A DNA stretch of 64,000 bases, taken from contig NZ_CP011393.1 of assembly GCF_001644665.1 (NCBI RefSeq), forward strand, positions 1,386,001-1,450,000. Direction: 5' to 3'. The notes beneath the pieces are model-generated. The model worked only from the letters and a program-made list of their open reading frames with translations, was not told the origin of the DNA and searched no databases. The translations under genes were made by a program, and so were the position numbers. This document shows positions 56,564 to 64,000 of the stretch, piece after piece. The stretch is from Fervidobacterium pennivorans (GTDB taxonomy: Bacteria; Thermotogota; Thermotogae; Thermotogales; Fervidobacteriaceae). Position 1 is the first letter of the stretch, and each line of letters begins with the position of its first letter.

Positions 56564-57786
56564 GGTATCTATACTTTTTGCAACAGTTTTTTGAAAGACT
56601 TCCAGCACCTGCGTTTATTAAAGACAATAAAGGACGTTACCTGTGGATAAATAAAGAACTTGAAAACGTTCTGGGGTTGCCGGAAGAAAAGATTATAGGA
56701 AAGCTCGAGAGCGAAATTTTTGGTATTGAAGAAATTGAGGAAATCGATAGGAAGGTCAAAAGAACTAGAAGAAACCACTCACATGAGATAGTTTACAACG
56801 GAAGACATTACAACATCCAGAGAATGCCTATCAGACTTGGTGATGGGAACTACGGTGTTGCCGGTGTGATGTTCGATATCACACAAAAGGTTCTTGAACA
56901 GAGCTTGTATAAACTACTGTCTTTTGTTGAAGAAAAAATTATGGAAGCTTTGGGTGAAGCTGATGGAGATATAGTTACGTTTGTAACGTCTTTTTCCAGA
57001 AAATTCCATGCACAGTATCCTCACGTTGCAGTTGTTCTTCTAATGAACAACGAATATTTAATAGGGACAAAAGATGAAAAGATTATAGAGAAGGCAAAAG
57101 AGATTAACGAAGTTAAAACATTCGTCCACGATAAGAAGACTTATCAAGTTGTTCCTATCGACCGTTTCAAATTTGTTGTTCATGTGCCTGAGCACTATAC
57201 AAGCATGGCAAAAGCGATGGCAGGATTCTTAGGTTCTTACGTGCTTGCTGCGTTAAAAGTTTTGGAAAATCAAAAGGTCTACAAAGATGTTACAGAAAAA
57301 CTCAATTCAATTACCAAGATTATCGAGCTTTGGAACAAAACCCAAACACTTGAAGAATATCTAACACTCATGCTCGATGAACTTGTAAAAGTTATCCCAG
57401 AAACGCAAAAGGCTTCTGTGTGGCTTTTAGAAAATGACGAATACAAGTGTGTCGCAGTTTACAACTACGATGATGAAGTTAAGAATCTTGTTATAAAGGC
57501 TTCCGAAGACAGTTATGGACCGCACATTGGCGAAAACAAAGTTGTGGAGTTGTTGGATGCATATAAGTTAAACAGGGAAAGTAAATACAAGGACCTCTGG
57601 GAAAAAACAGGGGTTACCTCTCCGAACTTTATTCCCTTGATTGGTAGTGTTAAGGTTGGTGATAAAAAGGTAATAATTATATCGCTTGATAATTTTGAAG
57701 GTAGTCGTTTTTCGGAGGCCAGTAAAAAAGTTTTGCAGATTTTTGTTGAATTGCTCTCAACATTCTTGTCTTCAAAGGAAAAATAA
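56560..57786 (+). CDS. PAS and GAF domain protein without an output domain
   Basis: This 408-residue soluble protein has an N-terminal PAS domain (about 8-110; PAPAFIKDNKGRYLWINKELENVLGLPEEKIIGK, GVAGVMFDITQKV), a middle region (about 115-230) and a GAF domain (about 245-405; LTLMLDELVKVIPETQKASVWLLENDE, KVIIISLDNFEG). No kinase, GGDEF or HD domain follows, so it may be a sensor acting through partner proteins. It overlaps smc by four bases. Confidence 0.8.
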   Translation: MRYLYFLQQFFERLPAPAFIKDNKGRYLWINKELENVLGLPEEKIIGKLESEIFGIEEIEEIDRKVKRTRRNHSHEIVYNGRHYNIQRMPIRLGDGNYGVAGVMFDITQKVLEQSLYKLLSFVEEKIMEALGEADGDIVTFVTSFSRKFHAQYPHVAVVLLMNNEYLIGTKDEKIIEKAKEINEVKTFVHDKKTYQVVPIDRFKFVVHVPEHYTSMAKAMAGFLGSYVLAALKVLENQKVYKDVTEKLNSITKIIELWNKTQTLEEYLTLMLDELVKVIPETQKASVWLLENDEYKCVAVYNYDDEVKNLVIKASEDSYGPHIGENKVVELLDAYKLNRESKYKDLWEKTGVTSPNFIPLIGSVKVGDKKVIIISLDNFEGSRFSEASKKVLQIFVELLSTFLSSKEK

Positions 57787-57812
57787 GTGGGAGTAAAAGG
57801 AGAGCAGAGAAT

Positions 57813-58247
57813 TTGTCATTCCGCCTTGAAAAGTTACTGTCACTAAGGCAAAAGGAAGAAGAGGCTTTAAAAAATGAGCTTAGCAGAATCAGGGCAGAAA
57901 TAAGAAAGTTAGAAGAAGAGATAGAACAGGTCAGCAACTCGAAAAAAATCACAGAAGAGCAACTGCGTAGTGGTGTTCAAACCGGTGCGCAGGTTGCTTT
58001 TTTAATCTACCTTGTTCAAATGTACGATGAACATTTGAAAAAGCTTAAGCTGAAACTGAGTAACATTCGTAAGATAGAGGAAGAAACCTTAAGAGCTTAT
58101 CTTGAAAAACGAACCGAGCGCAGAAGTTTCGAAAAGCTCAAGGAAAGATATGTCAGAGCGCAGTTGCTGGAAGCTGACAGAAAAGAAAGGAAAATTATAG
58201 ATGAAGTGGCTCTACAAAAGTACATAAAAAGTTTAGAAGGGCGTTGA
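57813..58247 (+). CDS. fliJ: FliJ-like flagellar export chaperone
   Basis: This 144-residue protein is nearly all coiled coil. SFRLEKLLSLRQKEEEALKNEL at the start and RRSFEKLKERYVRAQLLEADRKERKIIDEVA later match FliJ, the soluble component of the flagellar export apparatus that works with FliI/FliH. Start TTG 57813 follows GGAGAG. Unlike most genomes, it is not next to fliI in this window. Confidence 0.75.
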   Translation: MSFRLEKLLSLRQKEEEALKNELSRIRAEIRKLEEEIEQVSNSKKITEEQLRSGVQTGAQVAFLIYLVQMYDEHLKKLKLKLSNIRKIEEETLRAYLEKRTERRSFEKLKERYVRAQLLEADRKERKIIDEVALQKYIKSLEGR

Positions 58248-58284
58248 AAAAGCGTGCTGAGTGGGAGGCGTTTAACGTTCAAAT

Positions 58285-59028
58285 ATGCTTGAACTCACGA
58301 AGATAATATCTGCTTTTATTATATTTCCAGGATTTTTCGTTACATTTTTTGCGATTTTAGCATTTTATTTTTTTCTTAAGAAGAAAAAGCCATTAAAACC
58401 TCTGAGAAGTGCTTGGTTACCTGTTCTATTCCTTTCACTCTCTGTGTTCTTTTACATGGTTTCCTCAACCTGGTTCGTGAATTTGTTTTCTAAGGTTCTA
58501 TACATTCCAGATACAAAAGACAAAGGGGATTACATCGTTGTTCTTGGTGGAGGAATTGATGAATACTCTGGAAGCGTTGAGGTAGGAAAACACACACTTA
58601 GGAGATTGTATAAGGGGTATTTACTTTACAAGTCAAAACCAAGAAAGATTGTCGTTACAAGTGGAGTGGTTTCAAAAGGTATTCCGGAAGCTTTTGTTAT
58701 GAAAGATGTGTTAATCTCATTTGGTGTACCTGAGGAAGATGTTATTGTTGAAGATAAAGCAAGGAACACCTTCCAAAACGCACAGTATACTTATAGTATA
58801 ATTGGAGACAGACCTATTACTCTTGTGACGAGTGTAACACATATGAAGAGAAGTTTGCTGTCGTTCAGGAAATTTTTCAAGGAAGTTTACCATATCCAAA
58901 GCGACGTGCCTCTTGATTTTCGAAATGCCTTTCTTGATTACATACCCACATACAGAGCCTTTTATACTTTTTGCAATATAGTGTATGAGTTGGTTGGGAT
59001 TCTTCAGTATGCGATTTTTAAGAGCTAA
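58285..59028 (+). CDS. YdcF-like membrane protein
   Basis: This 247-residue protein has two N-terminal membrane helices (about 5-32 and 45-70) followed by a DUF218/YdcF domain (GDYIVVLGGGIDEYSGSVEVGKHTLRRLYKGYLLYKSKPRKIVVTSG, DVIVEDKARNTFQNAQYT, ITLVTSVTHMKRSLLSFRKF). Relatives such as ElyC and SanA act in envelope integrity. Its place after wall-synthesis genes fits such a role. Confidence 0.85.
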   Translation: MLELTKIISAFIIFPGFFVTFFAILAFYFFLKKKKPLKPLRSAWLPVLFLSLSVFFYMVSSTWFVNLFSKVLYIPDTKDKGDYIVVLGGGIDEYSGSVEVGKHTLRRLYKGYLLYKSKPRKIVVTSGVVSKGIPEAFVMKDVLISFGVPEEDVIVEDKARNTFQNAQYTYSIIGDRPITLVTSVTHMKRSLLSFRKFFKEVYHIQSDVPLDFRNAFLDYIPTYRAFYTFCNIVYELVGILQYAIFKS

Positions 59029-59062
59029 TTTAATTTCTTTTTATTAGAGAGGTGAGAGACAA

Positions 59063-59713
59063 ATGTTTCCACTTTACGATACAATACCAAGTTTGAGAAA
59101 ACCTGTTGTGAATTATATGATTGTGATAACCAACGTCCTTGTTTTTCTCTATGAATTAACATTATTTTGGGATCCAGAACTTCTCCAGGAATTTTTCTAC
59201 ACGTTCGGATTTGTTCCAGAGCGTATGTTCTATGCATTCCCTGTCTTACAGATTTTCACACATATGTTTGTCCATGGTGGGTGGTCGCATATAATCGGTA
59301 ATATGTGGTTTTTGAAGATATTTGGCGACAACGTCGAAGATGCCATGGGGCATTTTAAATTCTTTCTGTTTTACATAACGGGTGGAATTTTTGCTTTGTT
59401 TTTCCATGTAATATTTAACCCGTTCTCCCCTTATCCATTGGTGGGTGCTTCTGGTGCAATATCCGCAGTTATGGGTGCTTATTTCATTTTGTTCTACTAT
59501 TCACGCATAGTTTCTCTTGTCTTTTTCATCCTTCCATTTATCGTGGAAATTCCCGCGGTGATTTACTTATTTGTCTGGTTCTTACTGCAAGTATTGAACG
59601 GTATGTTAGCTGATGTCACAGGAACAGGTGTTGCCTACTGGGCACACGCTGGAGGTTTTATCTACGGCGTTCTTGTTGGAATGAGAATCAGGAAGAAAAG
59701 GTACTGGTATTGA
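59063..59713 (+). CDS. Rhomboid-family intramembrane serine protease
   Basis: This 216-residue protein has six helices. The catalytic serine is in LVGASGAISAVMGAYF (about residue 133) and the catalytic histidine in YWAHAGGFIYGVLVG (about 195); the conserved HGGWSHIIGNMWFLKIFGDNVED is also present. Rhomboids cleave substrates within the membrane. Its targets here are unknown. Confidence 0.92.
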   Translation: MFPLYDTIPSLRKPVVNYMIVITNVLVFLYELTLFWDPELLQEFFYTFGFVPERMFYAFPVLQIFTHMFVHGGWSHIIGNMWFLKIFGDNVEDAMGHFKFFLFYITGGIFALFFHVIFNPFSPYPLVGASGAISAVMGAYFILFYYSRIVSLVFFILPFIVEIPAVIYLFVWFLLQVLNGMLADVTGTGVAYWAHAGGFIYGVLVGMRIRKKRYWY

Positions 59714-59749
59714 TTGCCATCGGTAAACTTTGAAAGGGGAGAGGGATTT

Positions 59750-60781
59750 ATGATTTCTGGTAATTGGATGACCAAAAGAAAAAAGAAGATAATTATTATA
59801 AGCACAGGTGGAACAATAGCAATGGTGAAAAAAGGTAGGACTGTTGTTCCGTATGACAAGGGGAATGCACTTGTTACAGACATACCCGAACTTTACGATA
59901 TCGCCGATGTGGAGCTTTACGAATTCTCTAATATTCCAAGTCCTTACATGACTCCAAAGTTGATGTTTGAACTTGCAAGAAAGATAGATGAATTTTTAGA
60001 AGAAAAAGGATACGACGGAGCTGTCGTGACGCACGGAACTGACACATTGGAAGAGACAGCTTACTTTCTTGACCTCGTGTTGAAGACGGAAAAGCCCGTT
60101 GTCTTGACAGCGTCAATGAGGAACATCAGTGAGCTTAGCACGGACGGTCCACGAAATGTACTTTCATCTGTACTTGTTGCTTCTTGTGATGATAGCTACG
60201 GAATGGGGGTTGTTGTGTGTTTGAATGACGAAATACATGCGGCGAGGGAAGTGACAAAGACATATACGAGTAATGTGGCAACGTTTGATTCTCCAGGTTA
60301 CGGTCCACTTGGCTTGGTGGATGAGAACAATGTGATATACTTTAGAAAATCACTGACAAGAGAGAAGATACCGACCGATAGAGTAGAGGAAAGGGTAGCT
60401 GTTGTTAAGACTTTTACAGGTGATGATGGCACAATTTTGCGTACTGTATATGAAATGGGTTACAAAGGGATTGTATTGGAGGGTTTTGGACGCGGTAACG
60501 TTCCACCAGAACTTGCTGATGTGGTTGAAGAGATTGTAAAAAAGGGAATTCCTGTGGTAATTACATCGCGATGTTTCAAAGGAAGGGTGTATCCAATATA
60601 CGGATACACAGGTGGTGGCGCTGATTTGAGAAGACGAGGTGCTATACTCAGTGAACACCCACTTGCTCAGAAGGCAAGAATTAAACTGATGGTTGTCCTT
60701 GGAATTACGAACGATATAGAGGAAATAAGGAAATACTTTGAAAAGCACATAGGAGGGGTGGTAAGTGAAGTTGAGCATTAG
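59750..60781 (+). CDS. L-asparaginase, type I
   Basis: ATG 59750 follows GGGGAGAGG; a longer frame starts at 59714 but includes that site. The 343-residue protein has the nucleophile threonine in IIISTGGTIAMV, the second catalytic block GAVVTHGTDTLEETAYFL, and VVLTASMR. It hydrolyses asparagine to aspartate and ammonia in the cytoplasm; no signal peptide is present. It overlaps the permease gene by 17 bases. Confidence 0.93.
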   Translation: MISGNWMTKRKKKIIIISTGGTIAMVKKGRTVVPYDKGNALVTDIPELYDIADVELYEFSNIPSPYMTPKLMFELARKIDEFLEEKGYDGAVVTHGTDTLEETAYFLDLVLKTEKPVVLTASMRNISELSTDGPRNVLSSVLVASCDDSYGMGVVVCLNDEIHAAREVTKTYTSNVATFDSPGYGPLGLVDENNVIYFRKSLTREKIPTDRVEERVAVVKTFTGDDGTILRTVYEMGYKGIVLEGFGRGNVPPELADVVEEIVKKGIPVVITSRCFKGRVYPIYGYTGGGADLRRRGAILSEHPLAQKARIKLMVVLGITNDIEEIRKYFEKHIGGVVSEVEH

Positions 60782-61781
60782 ACAACAAGCACTTCTCATA
60801 GTGCTTTTGTATGCTGCGATATTTTTCATAGCATTTGCAATTTCAAAAACATTGTTATACGTCTTCGTTTTTTCGCTGATATCCATATTAGTGGTAAATT
60901 TCATCTACAAAAATTTGCTGAAGATAAAAATCCCGCATCCTATCTCTGTGACTTTATCACTGATTATATATTTTGGAGTGTTAGTCTACGCATTTGTCAA
61001 CATCATACCCTTAGTTGTTAACCAAATAGGCTCTTTCTATGAGTTCATGAAGAAGATTCTAGATTCAAAATATTGGGAAAATTACTTGGTTGACAATCCA
61101 GAACTGTCCAAAGTTATAGGTAACTTAGCTGACTGGGCAAGCCCAAGGATTTCAGAGCTGTTCAACAATTTCCTTTTGGATTTTGCTAAGAAACTTCCCG
61201 GTATTGGCGTTATTATTTTTTATAGCATACTCTTCACAGTCTACGTAACGATATACACTAAATGGACAACAAAATCACTACCAGGACTTTTCCCCAAGCG
61301 AGTTAGACCTCTGATAGAGGATTTCCTTACAAAATTGGGAAATTCTTTGCAAAGTTATGTTGATGTGATTCTTCTTGGAGCACTTATCGTAGGCGTGAGT
61401 TTCTATTTCCTTTTCACGATTTTCCTTCCAGAGTATACAATCCTACTTTCCTTTTGGGGATTCATAACTAATTTTATACCAATAGTCGGGGTTGTTATTG
61501 AGTGGATACCTATTCTGATAGTTACACTGGGATTGGGTTTCAAGAACTTTTTGATAGTGAATTCAATCGTTGCTATAGTTCATTTAGGTGCGTTTTTGTT
61601 CTTCATCTTTATCATGAAACACAAAGCTGATATCAACCCGGTTTTGATGTTGATATTCATCTTCTTAGTAGGGTTGGTCTACGGATTAGTTGGAACATTC
61701 TTCGCTGTGCCTGTTGCCATATTTTTTGTGACATTGTGGAACGAATTCATCAAAAGCGAGTTGGATGAAACAAGAATTTGA
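60765..61781 (+). CDS. AI-2E/PerM-family membrane permease
   Basis: This 338-residue protein has about eight helices and the family pattern PLVVNQIGSFYEFMKKI, FLTKLGNSLQSYVDVILLGALIVG, WGFITNFIPIVGVVIEWIPILIV and IFIFLVGLVYGLVGTFFAVPVAIFF. Members include the AI-2 exporter TqsA and sodium/proton antiporters; the substrate here is unknown. GTG 60765 follows AGGAGGGGTG. It is the last gene of the long train. Confidence 0.88.
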   Translation: MKLSIRQQALLIVLLYAAIFFIAFAISKTLLYVFVFSLISILVVNFIYKNLLKIKIPHPISVTLSLIIYFGVLVYAFVNIIPLVVNQIGSFYEFMKKILDSKYWENYLVDNPELSKVIGNLADWASPRISELFNNFLLDFAKKLPGIGVIIFYSILFTVYVTIYTKWTTKSLPGLFPKRVRPLIEDFLTKLGNSLQSYVDVILLGALIVGVSFYFLFTIFLPEYTILLSFWGFITNFIPIVGVVIEWIPILIVTLGLGFKNFLIVNSIVAIVHLGAFLFFIFIMKHKADINPVLMLIFIFLVGLVYGLVGTFFAVPVAIFFVTLWNEFIKSELDETRI

Positions 61782-61799
61782 TATCTTTTGATATCTTTG

Positions 61800-62591
61800 T
61801 TATTCAAATATGTGTTTTTCTTCAGGGAATAGTTTAGATTTAACCTCTTCCCTATATTTTTTAATAGCATCTAACATTATCTCGTAAGTGTTTGCGTATC
61901 TTTTTACGAATTTCAAATTCATTTGAGATAGACCTACGATGTCATGGAATACAAGAACTTGTCCGTCGCAAAATCTTCCAGCTCCAATTCCTATGGTTGG
62001 TATATTTATGCTTTCCGTTATCTTTTTTGCCACGCTCTCAACAACGAGCTCAAGAACGATTGCAAAACATCCAGCTTCTTCCAAAGCTTTTGCATCTCTC
62101 AAGAGCTTTTCTTTGCTTTCGTTTGTCTTACCTTGTACTCTGTGACCACCGAGTAGATTAACCGACTGGGGAGTAAAACCAAGATGTCCCATGACTGGTA
62201 TTCCAGCACGGATAATTTGTCTTATTGTGTCTGCGTATTCTTCTCCACCCTCGAGTTTTATTGCGTTTGCACCGGCTTTAAGCATGAGTCCTGCATTTTC
62301 AACAGCTTTTTCGATGCTAACCTCATAGGATAAAAATGGCATATCCCCAACGATAAATGCTTCAGGAGCACCTCTTCGAACAGCCTTGATGTGCATTAGC
62401 ATTTCTTCCATACTCACAGGTATTGTGGAATCGTAACCAAGCACAACGTTTCCCAGGGAATCACCAACTAAGATGATATCAACACCAGCTTCTGATGCTA
62501 TCTTTGCAGTTGGGTAGTCGTAAGCTGTTACCATAACAATAGGTTCTTTGCCCTTCATATCTATAATCTTCCTCGTGTTAACTGCTCCCAT
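61800..62591 (-). CDS. panB: 3-methyl-2-oxobutanoate hydroxymethyltransferase
   Basis: PanB makes ketopantoate from alpha-ketoisovalerate and methylene-THF, the first step of pantothenate synthesis. The 263-residue protein has VMVTAYDYPTAKIASEAGVDIILVGDSLGNVVLGYDST, GDMPFLSYE, AIKLEGGEEYADTIRQIIRAGIPVMGHLGFTPQSVNLLGG and GIGAGRFCDGQVLVFHDIVGL. It converges on the permease with a 18-base gap and no visible terminator. panC and panD are not in the window. Confidence 0.96.
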   Translation of the reverse strand: MGAVNTRKIIDMKGKEPIVMVTAYDYPTAKIASEAGVDIILVGDSLGNVVLGYDSTIPVSMEEMLMHIKAVRRGAPEAFIVGDMPFLSYEVSIEKAVENAGLMLKAGANAIKLEGGEEYADTIRQIIRAGIPVMGHLGFTPQSVNLLGGHRVQGKTNESKEKLLRDAKALEEAGCFAIVLELVVESVAKKITESINIPTIGIGAGRFCDGQVLVFHDIVGLSQMNLKFVKRYANTYEIMLDAIKKYREEVKSKLFPEEKHIFE

Positions 62592-62637
62592 TTTCCATCA
62601 CCCCTTGCATTTTGGAAAAACAACTTCAGATAACAAA

Positions 62638-62661
62638 ATTATACCACCTTTGTGGTATAAT
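62638..62661. repeat. Palindrome carrying two divergent -10 boxes between panB and the M3 peptidase
   Basis: ATTATACCAC, a CTTT loop and GTGGTATAAT are a perfect 10-bp inverted repeat. Each arm holds TATAAT in outward orientation, so it may combine the -10 boxes of panB and the peptidase gene with an operator. Neither has a good -35 box. Confidence 0.6.
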
Positions 62662-62719
62662 GACTACACATGGAAGATGTGTAGGAAAATTGAGAATAGA
62701 CTAAAGGGGGTTAAAAAAG

Positions 62720-64000
62720 ATGAGATGGGTTTTGACAAATATCTATTCTTCATTTGAATCAGAAGATTTCAAGTCTGATTTAGTAAAGTTTGAAAAGGAG
62801 CTTTCAGAATTTCTAACGTGGATGGATGAGGAACTTCAATCAACAGAAAGAGTTGAGGAAAAGTTAGAGTACGTTATCAACAAACTTAACGAACTTTCCT
62901 TGCTTGGAGGGAAGTTGTACAGTTTCGCCAGCTTGACACTAAGTGCGGATGCGAACAACGAAACAGCAGCAAAGTATCTTGACATTATAAGAAGTAAATT
63001 TGTAGACCTTTCAATCGCAAGGACAAAGTTTAGGAAGTTTTTGAAGCAGGTAGAAATTGAAAACCTCGAAAATACCTCTTCAGAGGTTATTAAATCGCAC
63101 ATGTTTGTGATTAAAGAACAAAAAATGTTGTCAAAATACATGCTTTCTGAAAATGAAGAGAGAATCATCAATATGATGAGACTAACAGGTGGAAACGCAT
63201 GGAATAACTTATATGAAAAAACAACATCAAATCTAACCTGCGAAATGGAAATGAACGGCGAAAAGAAAAAATTGCCTTTAATGAAAGTTAGAAATTTGGC
63301 GTACGATAAATCTCCAGATGTTAGAAAGAAGGCGTATGAATCAGAACTCAGGGCATGCGAAAGTGTTGCTGATGTTGTGGCACAGTGTCTAAACAGTATA
63401 AAGGGTGAGTTTTTGACTGAGGTGAAACTCAGGGGATATTCATCACCTCTGGAACCTATGCTTTTTGAGAATAGAATAACTGAGCAGACATTCAGCGCTA
63501 TGATGGATGCTGTTAGAGAAAGTATGCCAAAACTGAGAGAATACCTAAAAAAGAAGGCAAAAATGCTTGGATACGATAAAGGTTTACCTTGGTATGACTT
63601 ATTCGCACCACTTGGTGGATACGAACGAAAATGGAGTTATGAAGAAGCTAGAAGATTCATAGTGGATAATCTCTCAACATTTTCAAAAGAGCTTGGAGAC
63701 TTCATAGATGATGCTTTTGAAAAAAGCTGGATTGATGCAGAGACAAGACCAGGAAAACGTGGAGGAGCGTTTTGTGCATCAATAAAAGCACTTAAAGAAT
63801 CAAGGATACTCATGAGTTTTGACGGAACTTTGGATAATGTTCTTACACTTGCCCACGAGCTTGGGCATGCTTTCCATAACTATTGTCTGAAAGATGAAAC
63901 ACCTTTGAACAGTACTACCCCCGCTACTTTGGCTGAGACGGCATCGATTTTCAATGAGACGTTGCTTCTGAACATGATAAAGAAAGATGCGAAAAGTAGT
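62720..64000 (+). CDS. Oligoendopeptidase F (M3 family), 3' truncated by window edge
   Basis: 427 codons are visible and the gene runs off the right edge. The protein starts MRWVLTNIYSSFESEDFKSDL behind AAAGGGGG; an overlapping shorter frame (62725) is a shadow. The zinc site HELGHAFHNYCL is near residue 377, preceded by CASIKALKESRILMSFDGTLDNVLTLA, and followed by TPATLAETASIFNETLLL. This order is typical of M3B oligoendopeptidase F, which degrades oligopeptides in the cytoplasm. It fits the peptide-fermenting metabolism suggested by the serine, histidine and asparagine enzymes here. Confidence 0.94.
   Translation, partial: MRWVLTNIYSSFESEDFKSDLVKFEKELSEFLTWMDEELQSTERVEEKLEYVINKLNELSLLGGKLYSFASLTLSADANNETAAKYLDIIRSKFVDLSIARTKFRKFLKQVEIENLENTSSEVIKSHMFVIKEQKMLSKYMLSENEERIINMMRLTGGNAWNNLYEKTTSNLTCEMEMNGEKKKLPLMKVRNLAYDKSPDVRKKAYESELRACESVADVVAQCLNSIKGEFLTEVKLRGYSSPLEPMLFENRITEQTFSAMMDAVRESMPKLREYLKKKAKMLGYDKGLPWYDLFAPLGGYERKWSYEEARRFIVDNLSTFSKELGDFIDDAFEKSWIDAETRPGKRGGAFCASIKALKESRILMSFDGTLDNVLTLAHELGHAFHNYCLKDETPLNSTTPATLAETASIFNETLLLNMIKKDAKSS

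Noticed and set aside
61779-61800. Tandem 10-bp repeat TTTGATATCT at the end of the permease gene
   Set aside because: Only two copies in AT-rich DNA; too little to call an element or an attachment site.

Overview
The window looks like a chromosomal segment of a thermophilic Thermotogota bacterium, most likely Fervidobacterium or a close relative. This is inferred from gene content and protein style (Lys/Glu-rich proteins, a 6-domain IspH-S1 fusion, Thermotogales-type flagellins and hrcA-grpE-dnaJ with a CIRCE element), not from a database search. Nearly all of it is coding, no intergenic gap exceeds about 230 bases, and I see no transposase, CRISPR array, rRNA or prophage. Many starts were moved to the codon that sits behind a good Shine-Dalgarno sequence.

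Region 1 (1-7350) is a flagellin locus. It holds an atypical flagellin leaving the window on the minus strand, two canonical flagellins, and two large TPR-containing glycosyltransferases interleaved with them. A sigma-28 promoter is nested in the terminator before the first canonical flagellin. Region 2 (7409-12407) carries both subunits of an iron-sulfur L-serine dehydratase, urocanate hydratase, an unrecognised protein containing a perfect in-frame DNA palindrome, and a TPM-domain exported protein. Region 3 (12433-17535) is a cell-surface glycan cluster: a membrane acyltransferase, a GT2 broken by a one-base slip in an A-tract, a GT8-like transferase, a galactofuranosyltransferase-like protein and UDP-galactopyranose mutase. 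A tRNA-Gln follows, then a minus-strand operon rmlA-HAD phosphatase-TPR protein-hisS (21690-17758).

Region 4 (21971-31769) has glnA, a His/Cys-rich PadR regulator paired with a His-rich NifX/NafY-like protein, a LytS/LytTR-type two-component system, the heat-shock operon hrcA-grpE-dnaJ extended by a membrane-anchored beta-propeller gene, and an EamA transporter. Region 5 (31818-43725) has rpsB with a structured leader, a decayed substrate-binding/GGDEF gene, and a long minus-strand operon reading transaldolase-aspS-STAS-cmk-ispH/S1-der-YkgJ-like-HD-GYP.

Region 6 (44525-61781) is one long plus-strand gene train: gatA-gatB-envelope protein-hemW-ftsW-murG-murC-smc-PAS/GAF protein-fliJ-ydcF-rhomboid-asparaginase-AI-2E-like permease. 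It mixes tRNA amidation, peptidoglycan precursor synthesis, chromosome condensation and membrane functions. panB (minus) and an oligoendopeptidase F gene running off the right edge complete the window. The strongest candidates for new biology are the flagellin/glycosyltransferase interleaving, the nested promoter-terminator, the propeller protein coupled to dnaJ, the PadR/NifX-like metal pair, and the in-frame palindrome in the unknown gene.
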